Positions 16,501 through 24,254 of a DNA stretch of 64,000 nt are shown here, piece by piece (within the stretch, counting starts at the first letter, position 1; every line of letters starts with the position of its first letter). The notes under the pieces were generated by a model. The model was not told where the DNA came from. It did not search any database and saw only the letters and a list, made by a program, of their open reading frames with translations. A program made the position numbers and the translations under genes. The stretch is from Ginsengibacter hankyongi (GTDB taxonomy: Bacteria; Bacteroidota; Bacteroidia; Chitinophagales; Chitinophagaceae). The DNA lies in contig NZ_VYQF01000001.1 of NCBI RefSeq assembly GCF_008710285.1, positions 1,683,501-1,747,500 on the forward strand, written 5' to 3'.

Positions 16501-19322
16501 GAAATATAAACGCGCCATTGTGTAATTAAGATTGCGTGTGCATTTATATAGGCTTCATAAGGGAGGCAAGTGAGATCTATTACATGTTGTAATAAATTAT
16601 CTTTTAAGGAACGGCTTGTAAATATTAAGTGTTGGATGAAAAGTACATCTGGCGGTTTTTTGAAAACCTGCCAGCCGAAATGAAGTATGGCCGGAAGAAA
16701 AATAATTCCTAATACAACCAAGGTCCAGAATACAGGGTTTGATAAAATGGTCCAGCCTGCTAAAAAGATTAATAGTAAAGCAATTGGGATAAGACTGCGG
16801 CGGAGGTTGTCTGTTATCTTCCAGATAGAAAGTAACGAAAGTGGATTTCTATGTAATTTTTTGTCAAAGCCGGTAACAAGCGGAGTTATCCAGCCCGCAA
16901 TTTGCCAGTCACCTCTTATCCAGCGATGGCGCCTTTGCATATCTAACACGTAATCGGAAGGATATTCTTCATACAGTTGTGCATCGGTAATTAAACCTGA
17001 CCGGGAATAGGCACCTTCCAAAAGATCGTGGCTTAATATGCGGTTCTCAGGAAACCTGTTTTTCAAAGCTTTTTCAAAGGTAGCCACATCATAAATCCCT
17101 TTGCCGATAAATGAACCTTCGTTAAACAAATCCTGGTAAACATCGGAAACGGCTCTTGTATAAGGATCTGTTCCAGCTTCATTGCCATGCACTTTTGCAT
17201 AGATTGAGCTGCTGCCAAGAGGTAAACTATTTGAAACCCTCGGCTGAAGTATGCTATATCCTTCCGTAACTCTTCTCTTTTTTGTGTTATATACAGGATG
17301 ATTTAAAGGATGAGCCATTGTAGCGGTCATCTTCCATGCAACGTCCCTTGGTAATTGTGTATCTGTGTCAAGCGTAATAACATATTTTACAGAAGTGTAT
17401 ACGCTTTTGTCTCCTATTATCAAAGAAAAAAAATCTTTTCCATTTCCCTGGATCAACGCATTTAATTCTCCAAGCTTTCCTCGCTTGCGTTCGTAGCCCA
17501 TCCATATTTTATCATGTGCATTCCAGCGGCGCGGCCGGTGAAACAGGAAGAAAGTATCGTTACCGGGTCTTTCATATTTTCGGTTTAATTCAATGATTTT
17601 AGTTTTTACAAATTGAAGCAGTGATTCATCTTCCGCCATCGTTTCCTGTTTGGCATCTTTAAAATCAGTTAACAGAGCGAAGGAAAGATTGGCATCACGG
17701 TTTGCAAGAAAACGTACTTCGAGGTTTTCAACCAGGTCTTCTATTCCTGCAGGATGATTAAGCATCGTTGGTATTACGACCATTGTGCGGTATTCTTCCG
17801 GAATGCCTTTTGAAAAATCCATTTTTGGTAATAAGCAGGGTCGGGTAAGCAATGTGGTGAGCCAGTTAACAATAGATGTTATTAACTGCCCTGTGCCTAA
17901 AAATAATATAACGCCAAAAACCCATAGTATCCAGTTTCTAACGCCTTCTTCATGTGCTTTTGCTATAAGGCCCCAGCTCAAAAGGATGGTTAAGATATTA
18001 ATCGAACCGGCATAAACAAGGAGAGGAACTTTATTAACAAACCTTCTGCAACTTTCAAATGCACTAACGTGCATGTGTGCCGCCTTTTCAATTAGCCGAA
18101 CTCCTTTGCCACTGAGATAATAACCAACATGGCTCTTCTTTTCATCGAAACCATTTTGTGCATTTTTGTTTGCGTATTCAACAGCCATTTCAGCCACTTC
18201 ATGCTCTGGTAATTTACTTTTTTTTGCAATCGCTTCAACGGCATGCCTATATTGATCTCGTGTGTAAAAATCCATTTTGCCGTAAACACTGTCCTGCAAA
18301 AGAGTTTGCTCTACTACACTATTTATTTCTACAAACTCGCGCCAATCTGTTGTGCTTAAGAAACGAAGACTACTGATACTGTTTCTTATCGATACCTGGT
18401 CTGCCGCCTGTTTTTGGCTTTCAGCCTGAATCATAACTTCGCAGCTTAACCCTTCTTCGTTAAGATGCTGTTCCATCCAGTTAATTGCGAGTGTAAGTGC
18501 GCTTCCCCGCTCCTGCAACTTTCTTGATAGTTCAGCAACAAAAGAACTTTGCATGGGAGGTTTTGATCTGGCCATATCCGCAATTACCAACACTAAATTT
18601 TTAGGATTTTTTTCAACCGTGTCAGTCATTTCTTTTGCCCAATATGTTGCCAACGTTTTATTGGCATTATCAATCGATATCTGGATAGAAAGACGTCGAA
18701 TATTTTCCAGTAAGGCAAGTCGGAGCATAATAGGAACTGCCCACAATTCTCCCAGTTGCAGAAACTTAATTGATTGATAACTTTTGATAAAATGAGAGAG
18801 GCTGTGCAGGTTAACATGACCGTCGCTGTGAGAAACAATTTCAACGGCTATGTCATAAATGCGCGGCAAACCTGCCGAAGCGCCTTTTAAAAGCTGTGGT
18901 AATTCTCTGCTATAACCCTTGGGCAAATGTTTTTTTGCAGTATATATTTGTTCTTCAATCAGATAAAAATTATCAAGCAGCCATTCGGCAGCCGGCACTA
19001 TACGTACATTGGATTTTACGGCTTCCGTTAAATTCTCATGAACTTCCAGTAATATTTTTTCATTTTCATCGAGGCGCTTCAACAGGTTCTCAGCGGTATT
19101 TTTAGAAAGTAACGTATGCCTTTCGGCAAGCGATAATGCATATTTTTCAAGCTGCTCTTCTGTAAACAGTTCTGACCTCAGGGGAAGTTTTTCCTCGGCA
19201 ACATTGCCACTAATGCTATCTCCAAAAACTGGTTCTATCAAATTTTTTTTTAAGGCAGCGATTGCCCCGGGGAGTATCTTAAATATTTCTTTTGTATTAT
19301 TTTTTTTGGGGGATAAGCTCAT
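10596..19322 (-). CDS. NdvB-like cyclic beta-1,2-glucan synthase (GT84-GH94)
   Basis: A 2908-residue membrane enzyme with the architecture of NdvB/ChvB, which initiate, elongate and cyclise beta-1,2-glucans. In order: a helical N-terminal region (1-420), membrane segments near 430-480, a GT84 domain with DTDTQLP near 651 and QRRHRWIRGDWQ near 796, membrane segments near 845-875 and 975-1000, a middle domain from about 1075 to 1450 (NIGLCLLANLTARDFGY; GSMFEYLMPLL near 1417), then two GH94-like halves. The C-terminal catalytic motif GSGDWNDGM lies near 2592. The length matches rhizobial NdvB (about 2800). It has no dedicated transport partner (NdvA/ChvA ABC protein) nearby. A related activity, linear glucan synthesis or phosphorolysis, cannot be excluded. 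Confidence 0.9.
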   Translation of the reverse strand: MSLSPKKNNTKEIFKILPGAIAALKKNLIEPVFGDSISGNVAEEKLPLRSELFTEEQLEKYALSLAERHTLLSKNTAENLLKRLDENEKILLEVHENLTEAVKSNVRIVPAAEWLLDNFYLIEEQIYTAKKHLPKGYSRELPQLLKGASAGLPRIYDIAVEIVSHSDGHVNLHSLSHFIKSYQSIKFLQLGELWAVPIMLRLALLENIRRLSIQISIDNANKTLATYWAKEMTDTVEKNPKNLVLVIADMARSKPPMQSSFVAELSRKLQERGSALTLAINWMEQHLNEEGLSCEVMIQAESQKQAADQVSIRNSISSLRFLSTTDWREFVEINSVVEQTLLQDSVYGKMDFYTRDQYRHAVEAIAKKSKLPEHEVAEMAVEYANKNAQNGFDEKKSHVGYYLSGKGVRLIEKAAHMHVSAFESCRRFVNKVPLLVYAGSINILTILLSWGLIAKAHEEGVRNWILWVFGVILFLGTGQLITSIVNWLTTLLTRPCLLPKMDFSKGIPEEYRTMVVIPTMLNHPAGIEDLVENLEVRFLANRDANLSFALLTDFKDAKQETMAEDESLLQFVKTKIIELNRKYERPGNDTFFLFHRPRRWNAHDKIWMGYERKRGKLGELNALIQGNGKDFFSLIIGDKSVYTSVKYVITLDTDTQLPRDVAWKMTATMAHPLNHPVYNTKKRRVTEGYSILQPRVSNSLPLGSSSIYAKVHGNEAGTDPYTRAVSDVYQDLFNEGSFIGKGIYDVATFEKALKNRFPENRILSHDLLEGAYSRSGLITDAQLYEEYPSDYVLDMQRRHRWIRGDWQIAGWITPLVTGFDKKLHRNPLSLLSIWKITDNLRRSLIPIALLLIFLAGWTILSNPVFWTLVVLGIIFLPAILHFGWQVFKKPPDVLFIQHLIFTSRSLKDNLLQHVIDLTCLPYEAYINAHAILITQWRVYISRKNLLQWNPYSNYRLERKTVTNAYIKMWSAPFLSVVSFLYVSIYYPFTLVIAFPFLISWLAAPFIAWYVSLPVPEKKIELSVPQNLYLHKLARKIWRFFETFVGPEDNWLPPDNYQEHPVERIAHRTSPTNIGLCLLANLTARDFGYITNSVLIERTTNTINTLMKLEKYNGHLYNWYDTISLIPLTPKYISTVDSGNFVGHILILKQGLLTIADEKIIPEKLFEGLLDTLEILIEKTGDASALRQFKQQLEYTFPLKIDSLASLKSYLDELDVSFRHILVELDLEPGNEDDWWAEKVSDQLNNMKRDVSIFLSWISLTPFPEKFQHLFPHLPISPTLNEVAKNEELLLEEIIACYDTGNSATENEWLNGFRACITESARYAKEKLRNIRQLVIRCTELSKIEYDFLYDKTQHLLSIGYNEDEHRKDNSFYDLLASEARVTTFVAIAQGKLPQQSWFALGRQLTNHGATPILLSWSGSMFEYLMPLLIMPSYENTLLDQTNKAIVQKQIEYGKKRGVPWGISESGYNLLDANLNYQYRAFGIPGVGFKRGLGEDLVIAPYATIMALMVAPEQAYDNLLTLEQAGFAGRYGFYEAIDYTSSRLPRRTNHAVIRSFMAHHQGMGFLSISYLLLNKPLQKRFEADLQMRSALLLLQERIPRITTFYSPTIHESDISVTPGGTELMRVINTPHTIIPEVQLLSNGRYHVMITNSGGGYSKWKNIALTRWREDCTCDNWGTFCYIRDLDKNNTWSASFQPTLKQGDNYEAVFSQGRAEFRRRDASMETHTEIVVSPEDDIELRRVHIVNRSRKRRSIEITSYAEVVLATSIADELHPAFSNLFVQTEINEHRHAIICTRRPRSEEEQNPWMFHLMKVHHAEIQHISYETARDKFIGRGNTVNNPQAIERENGLSGSSGSVLDPIVSIQYRILLEPYQSATIDMIFGIAETKELCNNLVEKYQDRNLINRGLELAWTHSQVILRQINAVEADTLLYSKLAGSIIYANSSLRTDAATIIKNQRGQSGLWSYGISGDLPIILLKIEDIENIELVRQMVQAHAYWYLKGLITDLVIWNDDHGGYRQILNDRIHGLVAPGVSGNLKDQPGGIFIRSADQISNEDRILFNTVAHVVISDSLGSLEEQINRTNKLKSTIPLFAPTKFYPSLDTSIDVTSFSNELQFFNGLGGFSKDGKEYVIITAPGQKTPAPWINVLGNPQFGTIVSESGQSYTWVENAHEIRLTPWNNDPVTDLKGEAFYIRDEENGKFWSPTSLPCGGTSAYVTKHGFGYSIIEHLEDGIASSMTIFTDIEAPIKFIILKIKNSSGRARRISITGYMEWVLGDIRSKSLMHTITEMDKRSGAVLARNAYSLEFESRVAFFDTDDTVRTFTTDRSEFIGRNGTVSNPDAMNRVRLSGKRGAALDPCAAIQVAFDLVEDEVREVIFRLGAGRNMEEALALIQRFEGSMVAQNSLEKVKQFWQYSLGTIQIETPDVATNILANGWLNYQTLSCRIWARTGFYQSGGAFGFRDQLQDVLSLVHLKPALVKEQILLCASRQFIEGDVQHWWHPPKGRGVRTTCSDDYLWLPYVTSKYIDTSGDIGILNESVNFLEGRLLNAGEESYYDLPIRSDKMATIYEHCVIAIEHGLRFGEHGLPFMGSGDWNDGMDKVGNHGKGESVWLAFFLYNVLINFIEIARRKNDKAFAEKCKLSAETLKININKNAWDGEWYRRAYFDNGSPLGSKENEECKIDSISQSWSVLSKGGEKERSLTAMQSAGKYLVRKEDGMIQLFDPPFDKSDMNPGYIKGYVPGVRENGGQYTHAAIWLVMAFAALGDKETTWELLKMINPVNRGSDASKIGIYKVEPYVIAADVYAEPNNKGRGGWTWYTGSAGWMYQLVLESFAGFKRKGDTLYFTPCIPAEWNSLKINYRYMDTTYEIELKKVLNNEPARLIIDGKEQSNTFIFLINDGVTHKVEFFI

Positions 19323-19368
19323 TGAGATAATTAATTAACCGGACTTTGTGAATTATACAAAAATACAG

Positions 19369-19425
19369 CCGTAAAATGTGGAAACGATTGTTATTTGTTT
19401 TTGGATTTTTGAAAACGTTTTACGG
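19369..19425. repeat. Inverted repeat CCGTAAAATGT...ACGTTTTACGG
   Basis: The two 11-base arms are complementary except for one T/G pair, with a 35-base A/T-rich spacer. It lies 46 bases upstream of the glucan synthase start and could be an operator or an RNA stem in its 5' leader. There is no direct evidence for either. Confidence 0.5.
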
Positions 19426-19440
19426 TTGCCTGAGTTGGTT

Positions 19441-19477
19441 AAACCGAAGCGAAAATATTGAGATGACGCTCCGGTTT
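19441..19477. repeat. Inverted repeat AAACCGAAGCG...CGCTCCGGTTT
   Basis: Two 11-base arms, complementary at ten positions, around a 15-base loop. No T tract follows on either strand, so a terminator is unlikely. It may be an operator or a leader structure for one of the two divergent genes. Confidence 0.5.
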
Positions 19478-19712
19478 GTCGCCACATTACATTAGATACG
19501 TTTTGGCATTCGGTGAATAAAAGGCAAGGTTGGGCGGCATGTGAATGGAAAAAATTTTGATTTGAATGTTGAAATTTCAGCAAATACACGACCAACATCT
19601 ATCTGCTCTCGTTAACTTCGTTGAAAATAAAATCAATAGTTCGAAGCAGCGTCAGCAAAATCTATTTTCAGAATTATGAAACTTTTAATTTAATAGCAGC
19701 TAAAAAGAATTT

Positions 19713-20729
19713 ATGAATGTTCTGATTTGCGAAAAGCCGGGTTTGCTCAATTACATCAAAAGAGATAAACCTATTTTAGAAAAAGGAAAAGCGATTTTAA
19801 AAGTAAAGCGTGTTGGAATTTGCGGAACAGATCTTCATGCTTTTGAAGGAACTCAGCCATATTTTAATTATCCGAGGGTGCTGGGGCATGAGCTCGCCGC
19901 CATTGTTGATGATATTGAGCCAAATGATTTGTTTAAAGTCGGGGATAGAGTTTCTCTAATTCCTTATTTTAATTGCGGGGAATGTATTGCATGTCGCAAT
20001 GGCCTGCCTAACTGTTGCGTAGCTATTAATGTTTTTGGCGTGCACATTGACGGAGGCATGGCCGAATATATTTCTGTTCCCGTAAAATATTTACTGCAAG
20101 GAAATGAAATGGAGCTCAATGAACTGGCTTTGATAGAACCATTGGCCATAGGTGCACATGGAATAAGGAGAGCAAATATTCAGCCTGGAGAATACCTACT
20201 TGTGGTAGGCGCCGGGCCAATAGGGTTGGGCCTAATGGAATTTGCCCGTATAGCCGGGGCACATGTAATTGCTATGGATGTAAATGAAAAGCGATTATCC
20301 TTTTGTACAGAAAAATTAAAAGTAGAACACACTGTAAATCCTTTGAAGGAAGATGTACTCAGTAAACTGAAAGAGATTACACATAATGATATGCCCACCG
20401 TAGTAATTGACGCAACGGGCAACCTAAAGGCAATCAACAATGCTTTTCAGTATATTGCTCATGGAGGACGATATGTGCTGGTGGGATTGCAGAAGGGGGA
20501 AATCACAATCAGCCATCCCGAATTTCATAAACGAGAGGCTACATTAATGAGTAGTCGTAATGCCACTCGCCAGGATTTCGATTTTGTGGTGCAGTGCATG
20601 AAATCAAAGCAGGTGGATCCTTCCACTTACATAACACATCGCGTGAAGTTTGAAGAAGTAAGCGATAACTTTCAGAGTTGGCTCGATCCTTCAAACGGAG
20701 TAATTAAAGCAATGGTGGAAGTCAATTAA
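19713..20729 (+). CDS. Zinc-dependent medium-chain dehydrogenase (MDR superfamily)
   Basis: A 338-residue MDR-superfamily dehydrogenase, probably acting on a sugar acid or polyol with NAD(P)+. The catalytic zinc ligands appear as C37 in GICGTDLHAFEG and the H-E pair in VLGHELAAIV. Four cysteines in NCGECIACRNGLPNCC form the structural zinc site. The Rossmann motif is GAGPIGLGLMEFA near residue 165. Overall it resembles L-galactonate/L-idonate 5-dehydrogenase and RspB-like proteins, but the substrate cannot be read from the sequence. It converges with the FAD/Fe-S dehydrogenase gene across a decayed SDR fragment. Confidence 0.9.
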   Translation: MNVLICEKPGLLNYIKRDKPILEKGKAILKVKRVGICGTDLHAFEGTQPYFNYPRVLGHELAAIVDDIEPNDLFKVGDRVSLIPYFNCGECIACRNGLPNCCVAINVFGVHIDGGMAEYISVPVKYLLQGNEMELNELALIEPLAIGAHGIRRANIQPGEYLLVVGAGPIGLGLMEFARIAGAHVIAMDVNEKRLSFCTEKLKVEHTVNPLKEDVLSKLKEITHNDMPTVVIDATGNLKAINNAFQYIAHGGRYVLVGLQKGEITISHPEFHKREATLMSSRNATRQDFDFVVQCMKSKQVDPSTYITHRVKFEEVSDNFQSWLDPSNGVIKAMVEVN

Positions 20730-20750
20730 AAATTAGTTTGAAAAGTTTGA

Positions 20751-20938
20751 TCAGCAACTTTTTCCACAGTTCCGAATTACTAAGAATTGATGATGCACTG
20801 TTATAACGTAGAGGTGTATTCGAAAAATATAGGTGGGTTCCCATCCATTCTGTCGACAGTAATTCTCTCTTCCAAGCCCTGCTGAAGCGCCTGTAATTAC
20901 AACTGTTTTATTTATAAAATCTTTTTCATTTCGTATAC
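20751..20938 (-). pseudogene. N-terminal relic of a short-chain dehydrogenase (SDR)
   Basis: On the minus strand, directly after the FAD/Fe-S gene, the frame reads NEKDFINKTVVITGASAGLGRE, the nucleotide-binding start of a classical SDR (TGASxGxG). After about 24 codons the SDR pattern stops abruptly; the frame continues with unrelated residues to a TGA at 20751-20753. No ATG is found in this frame, only ATA/AAT codons where a start would be. The remaining ~300 residues of an SDR are missing. I read it as the leftover of a deleted gene whose start abutted the end of the upstream gene. Confidence 0.7.
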
Positions 20939-23900
20939 TTATTTCTTTCTTTTTATAATTATAACGACTGTAATAGCAATAGCTATAGAAGCAAGACCAA
21001 TTAAGTTCCTGACTGTTTTACTTTTATCTTTCAACTTCATACCATCCACGTATTTCCGTTCCGGGTAAGGATTTGCATAATGACTATCTTTTTCCCTCAA
21101 AGCCATTTGCAATACCTGCGCAAGATGTAATCCCTTACGGTCAGTTTCCTGTGCTATTTGTTCACGGCAACTGAAGCCATCGGCAATAATAAAAGTTTCC
21201 TTTCCAGCCGTTCTTACAGCTGGCAATAAAACCCTTTCGCCGGCGCCGATGGATACATCATAATGCTCACCCTTTTCATAACCAAAATAACCAGCCATGC
21301 CACAACAACCAGAATCCAAAACTTCAAAGTCAAGACCTGTTCTTTTAAGCAATCTTTTATCTGCATCTATTTTCATAATGGCCTTATGGTGGCAGTGGCC
21401 TTGAATAATAGCTTTGCTTTTTAACTGTGGAATTTTAAAATCCGGTGCTTTCTTTTCTAAAAATTCAGCTAGCGTAAATACTTGTTGACTTAATCTCTTC
21501 GCTTCTTCATTGTGAGGAAATAAATTATGCAACTCATCTCTGAAAACCGCGATACAGCTAGGTTCTAAACCAACGATAGGAACACCATCTCTTATCTCAT
21601 CTTTTAAAACATGCATAATTTCCAGCAGCATTTTTTTTGCTTGGTTAAGCAAGCCGAAATCATACAATGGCCTTCCGCAGCATAATATTTTTTTAGGGAT
21701 TATGACTTCAAAACCTGCGGCTTCTAAAACCTGCAAGCCTGCAACCAGGGTTTCTGGCAAAAAGAAATTGTTGAAAGTATCAGCCCAGAGAATTACACGT
21801 TTCTGGGTGCCCGTATCTCGCATCTTGTTTCCTTGCCCAGTATTTCTATCCTGAAACCAATTTCTAAAAGTGCGCTCTGCGAATTTTGGCATCTTGCGTT
21901 GCGAGGCCACACCTGCAATCGCTTTAGTAATATTTTTTATAACAGGTGCGTGCATCATAAAGTTGGCAACACCCGGCATCAACGATGCAAGCCGGCTCCA
22001 CCAATATACGTAGCCAAATGCATAAGCGGTGCGTGGGCGCAACCTTCCTTCATAATAATGCGACAAAAATTCTGATTTATACGTTGCCATGTCCACATTC
22101 ACCGGGCAATCGGCCTTACAACCTTTGCATGCAAGACATAAATCCAATGATTCTTTTACGGCTTTATTTCTCCACTGACCTTTTAATACATCGCCTTCCA
22201 TCATTTCATACAACATGCGGCTGCGCCCGCGGGTACTGTGTTTTTCTTCACGGGTTACCATGTAGCTTGGGCACATTGTACCATGTTCATGGCGGCGGCA
22301 TTCGCCCACACCAACACATAAGTTAGTAGCGTGTGCAAAGCTGTATTTCTCGTCTGGAAATTGAAAATGTGTTTTTAAATCCGGCGGATTATAAGTGGTG
22401 CCAAGACGCAAATTATTTGTTTGTCCATACGTATCAATAATTTTTCCCGGGTTCATTTTCCACTCAGGGTCCCATATCATTTTAAATTCTCTGAAAGCCT
22501 GCACGAGTTCTTTGCCATACATAATTTCCAATAAATCGCCGCGAGCCTGGCCATCGCCATGTTCACCGGAAAGTGAACCGCCATATTTTACAACCAAATG
22601 TGAAGCATCAACCGTAAATTGTTTGTACGCCTTTATCCCATCCTCAGTAAGAAAATCAAAACCCACACGGCAATGAATACAACCTTGCCCGAAGTGCCCG
22701 TAAATAGAGGGATACAATTTATATTGGGTAAACAAATCGCGGAGGTCTTTTAGATAATCGCCAACCTTATCTGGCGGAACAGCAGAATCTTCCCAGCCCG
22801 GGCCACCATTGGGTTCGCCGGGAACCCACGCCGTAGCGCCAAGGCCCGATTCACGAATTTCCCATAACATTTTTTCCTGTTCGGGGTCATCGAAAAGACT
22901 TGAACTGGGTTGATTCTTTTCATTTTTTAAATCTTCGATTAATGCTTTTGCCTGGTTGTCGGAATCCTCTTTTGAATCGCCCCCAAACTCAACGAGCAAC
23001 CATGCCTTACCTTCTGGCAATAGAGGAATATCATCTACATTCAATCCTTTCCTTCGCATAAACTCCAGGAGCAAATCATCTATTCCTTCCAGACCAATCG
23101 GCTTATGTTTCATAACAAATGGAACCGCATAACCCGCATTGGGCAAACTATCGTAACCCAATACCAGCAACGACCTTGCTTTAGGCTCGTGCAATAATTT
23201 TAATGTTGCTTCTGTAATGGTAACGAGGGTGCTTTCAGAGCCAATCAACACGTGCGCTACGTTAAATCCGTTTTCAGGAAGGAGAGCAGTTAAATTATAT
23301 CCTGAAACACGGCGCGGAATGTTGGGAAATTTTCCGCGAATTAAGTCTTCATATTTATTTCTGAAATCTTTTAGCTTTCTATAGATTTCTCCGCGCCTTC
23401 CGCCTTCAGTAATTATTTGTTCCAACTCTTCATCGGACGTGGCACCCACTTTCATTTTTATACCATCATACGTAACAATTGTAATGGATTCTGTATTGTC
23501 TGAAGTTCTTGCTCCATTACCTTCAAGCGCCGCCATTACAGAATGTACCCCGCAGGAATTATTGCCGAGCATCCCCCCAAGTGTGCAGTGGTCGTGTGTT
23601 GCAGGGTCTGGGCCAAAAGTTAAACCCACCTTTTCTTTTGTGGCGTTGCGCATTTCATCAAGCACAATTCCTGGCTGAACCGTAATTAATTTTTTTTCTT
23701 TGTCAATGTTTAAAATTTTATTAAAGTATTTCGCCATGTCCATCATTACCGCAACATTGCAGCATTGCCCTGCCAAGCTTGTTCCACCGCCGCGTGATAA
23801 AAGAGGCGCATGATATTTTTTACATAACGCTATCGTTTGTATTATGTCATTTTCCGTTTTTGGTATCACCACGCCAATAGGTATCTGGCGATAGTTGGAA

Positions 23901-24130
23901 GAATCGGTTGAGTACAAGGCACGGCTTCCAGTATCAAAACGCACTTCTCCTTCAATCGCTTTTTTTAATTCCTTTTCAAGATTTTTTACATCGACGTTTA
24001 TTGAATCTTTTGTTTCAAAACGTGTATCTAATTGCGTTTGTGCGTTTACGTGAGGTTCATGATTTGGATTACCATTGTGCTGTGGATTAATTTCTGTCTT
24101 TCTATTTTTTGATGATGTATCGGTTATCAT
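20939..24130 (-). CDS. FAD-binding and Fe-S/CCG-domain dehydrogenase (GlcD/Dld-GlpC-type fusion)
   Basis: A 1063-residue flavin and iron-sulfur dehydrogenase, probably oxidising a 2-hydroxy acid such as D-lactate or glycolate and passing electrons to the respiratory chain. Order: FAD_binding_4 domain (RGGGTSLAGQCC; GGMLGNNSCGVHS), FAD-oxidase C-terminal domain (SGEHGDGQARGDLLE), 4Fe-4S motifs (CVGVGECRR; CLACKGCKADCP), two CCG modules (CCGRPLYDFG; CCGMAGYFGYE) and a C-terminal transmembrane helix followed by KRKK. The C-terminal helix suggests membrane anchoring. The substrate is not determined by the sequence. It is followed on the same strand by the SDR relic. Confidence 0.9.
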   Translation of the reverse strand: MITDTSSKNRKTEINPQHNGNPNHEPHVNAQTQLDTRFETKDSINVDVKNLEKELKKAIEGEVRFDTGSRALYSTDSSNYRQIPIGVVIPKTENDIIQTIALCKKYHAPLLSRGGGTSLAGQCCNVAVMMDMAKYFNKILNIDKEKKLITVQPGIVLDEMRNATKEKVGLTFGPDPATHDHCTLGGMLGNNSCGVHSVMAALEGNGARTSDNTESITIVTYDGIKMKVGATSDEELEQIITEGGRRGEIYRKLKDFRNKYEDLIRGKFPNIPRRVSGYNLTALLPENGFNVAHVLIGSESTLVTITEATLKLLHEPKARSLLVLGYDSLPNAGYAVPFVMKHKPIGLEGIDDLLLEFMRRKGLNVDDIPLLPEGKAWLLVEFGGDSKEDSDNQAKALIEDLKNEKNQPSSSLFDDPEQEKMLWEIRESGLGATAWVPGEPNGGPGWEDSAVPPDKVGDYLKDLRDLFTQYKLYPSIYGHFGQGCIHCRVGFDFLTEDGIKAYKQFTVDASHLVVKYGGSLSGEHGDGQARGDLLEIMYGKELVQAFREFKMIWDPEWKMNPGKIIDTYGQTNNLRLGTTYNPPDLKTHFQFPDEKYSFAHATNLCVGVGECRRHEHGTMCPSYMVTREEKHSTRGRSRMLYEMMEGDVLKGQWRNKAVKESLDLCLACKGCKADCPVNVDMATYKSEFLSHYYEGRLRPRTAYAFGYVYWWSRLASLMPGVANFMMHAPVIKNITKAIAGVASQRKMPKFAERTFRNWFQDRNTGQGNKMRDTGTQKRVILWADTFNNFFLPETLVAGLQVLEAAGFEVIIPKKILCCGRPLYDFGLLNQAKKMLLEIMHVLKDEIRDGVPIVGLEPSCIAVFRDELHNLFPHNEEAKRLSQQVFTLAEFLEKKAPDFKIPQLKSKAIIQGHCHHKAIMKIDADKRLLKRTGLDFEVLDSGCCGMAGYFGYEKGEHYDVSIGAGERVLLPAVRTAGKETFIIADGFSCREQIAQETDRKGLHLAQVLQMALREKDSHYANPYPERKYVDGMKLKDKSKTVRNLIGLASIAIAITVVIIIKRKK

Positions 24131-24254
24131 AGTCGAATAATTTAAAGTTTGATCTTATCAATTTTACTGTGTATCCACTTAGAACAAAAGAATTAAGGTT
24201 CACGAAGGCTGATCTAATGCTTCGGGTCTTTGTGGCTTAAAAAATGCCATGATC

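Larger units (their letters stand above)
19323..19712. other. 390-bp divergent intergenic region with two inverted repeats
   Basis: This stretch separates the divergent glucan synthase and Zn-dehydrogenase genes, so it must hold both promoters, though I see no convincing match to the Bacteroidota consensus. It contains an 11-bp inverted repeat with one G/T pair (19369-19379 with 19415-19425) and a second hairpin (19441-19451 with 19467-19477, AAACCGAAGCG/CGCTCCGGTTT, one mismatch). An 81-codon minus-strand frame here has no recognisable family and is probably chance. Confidence 0.6.

Noticed and set aside
19441..19477. Possible attC-like recombination site in the divergent region
   Set aside because: Only one core-like sequence fits, and the conserved paired core sites and integron genes are absent.
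19353..19598. An 81-codon minus-strand frame in the 390-bp gap
   Set aside because: No recognisable family, odd composition, and it is crossed by two inverted repeats; probably chance.
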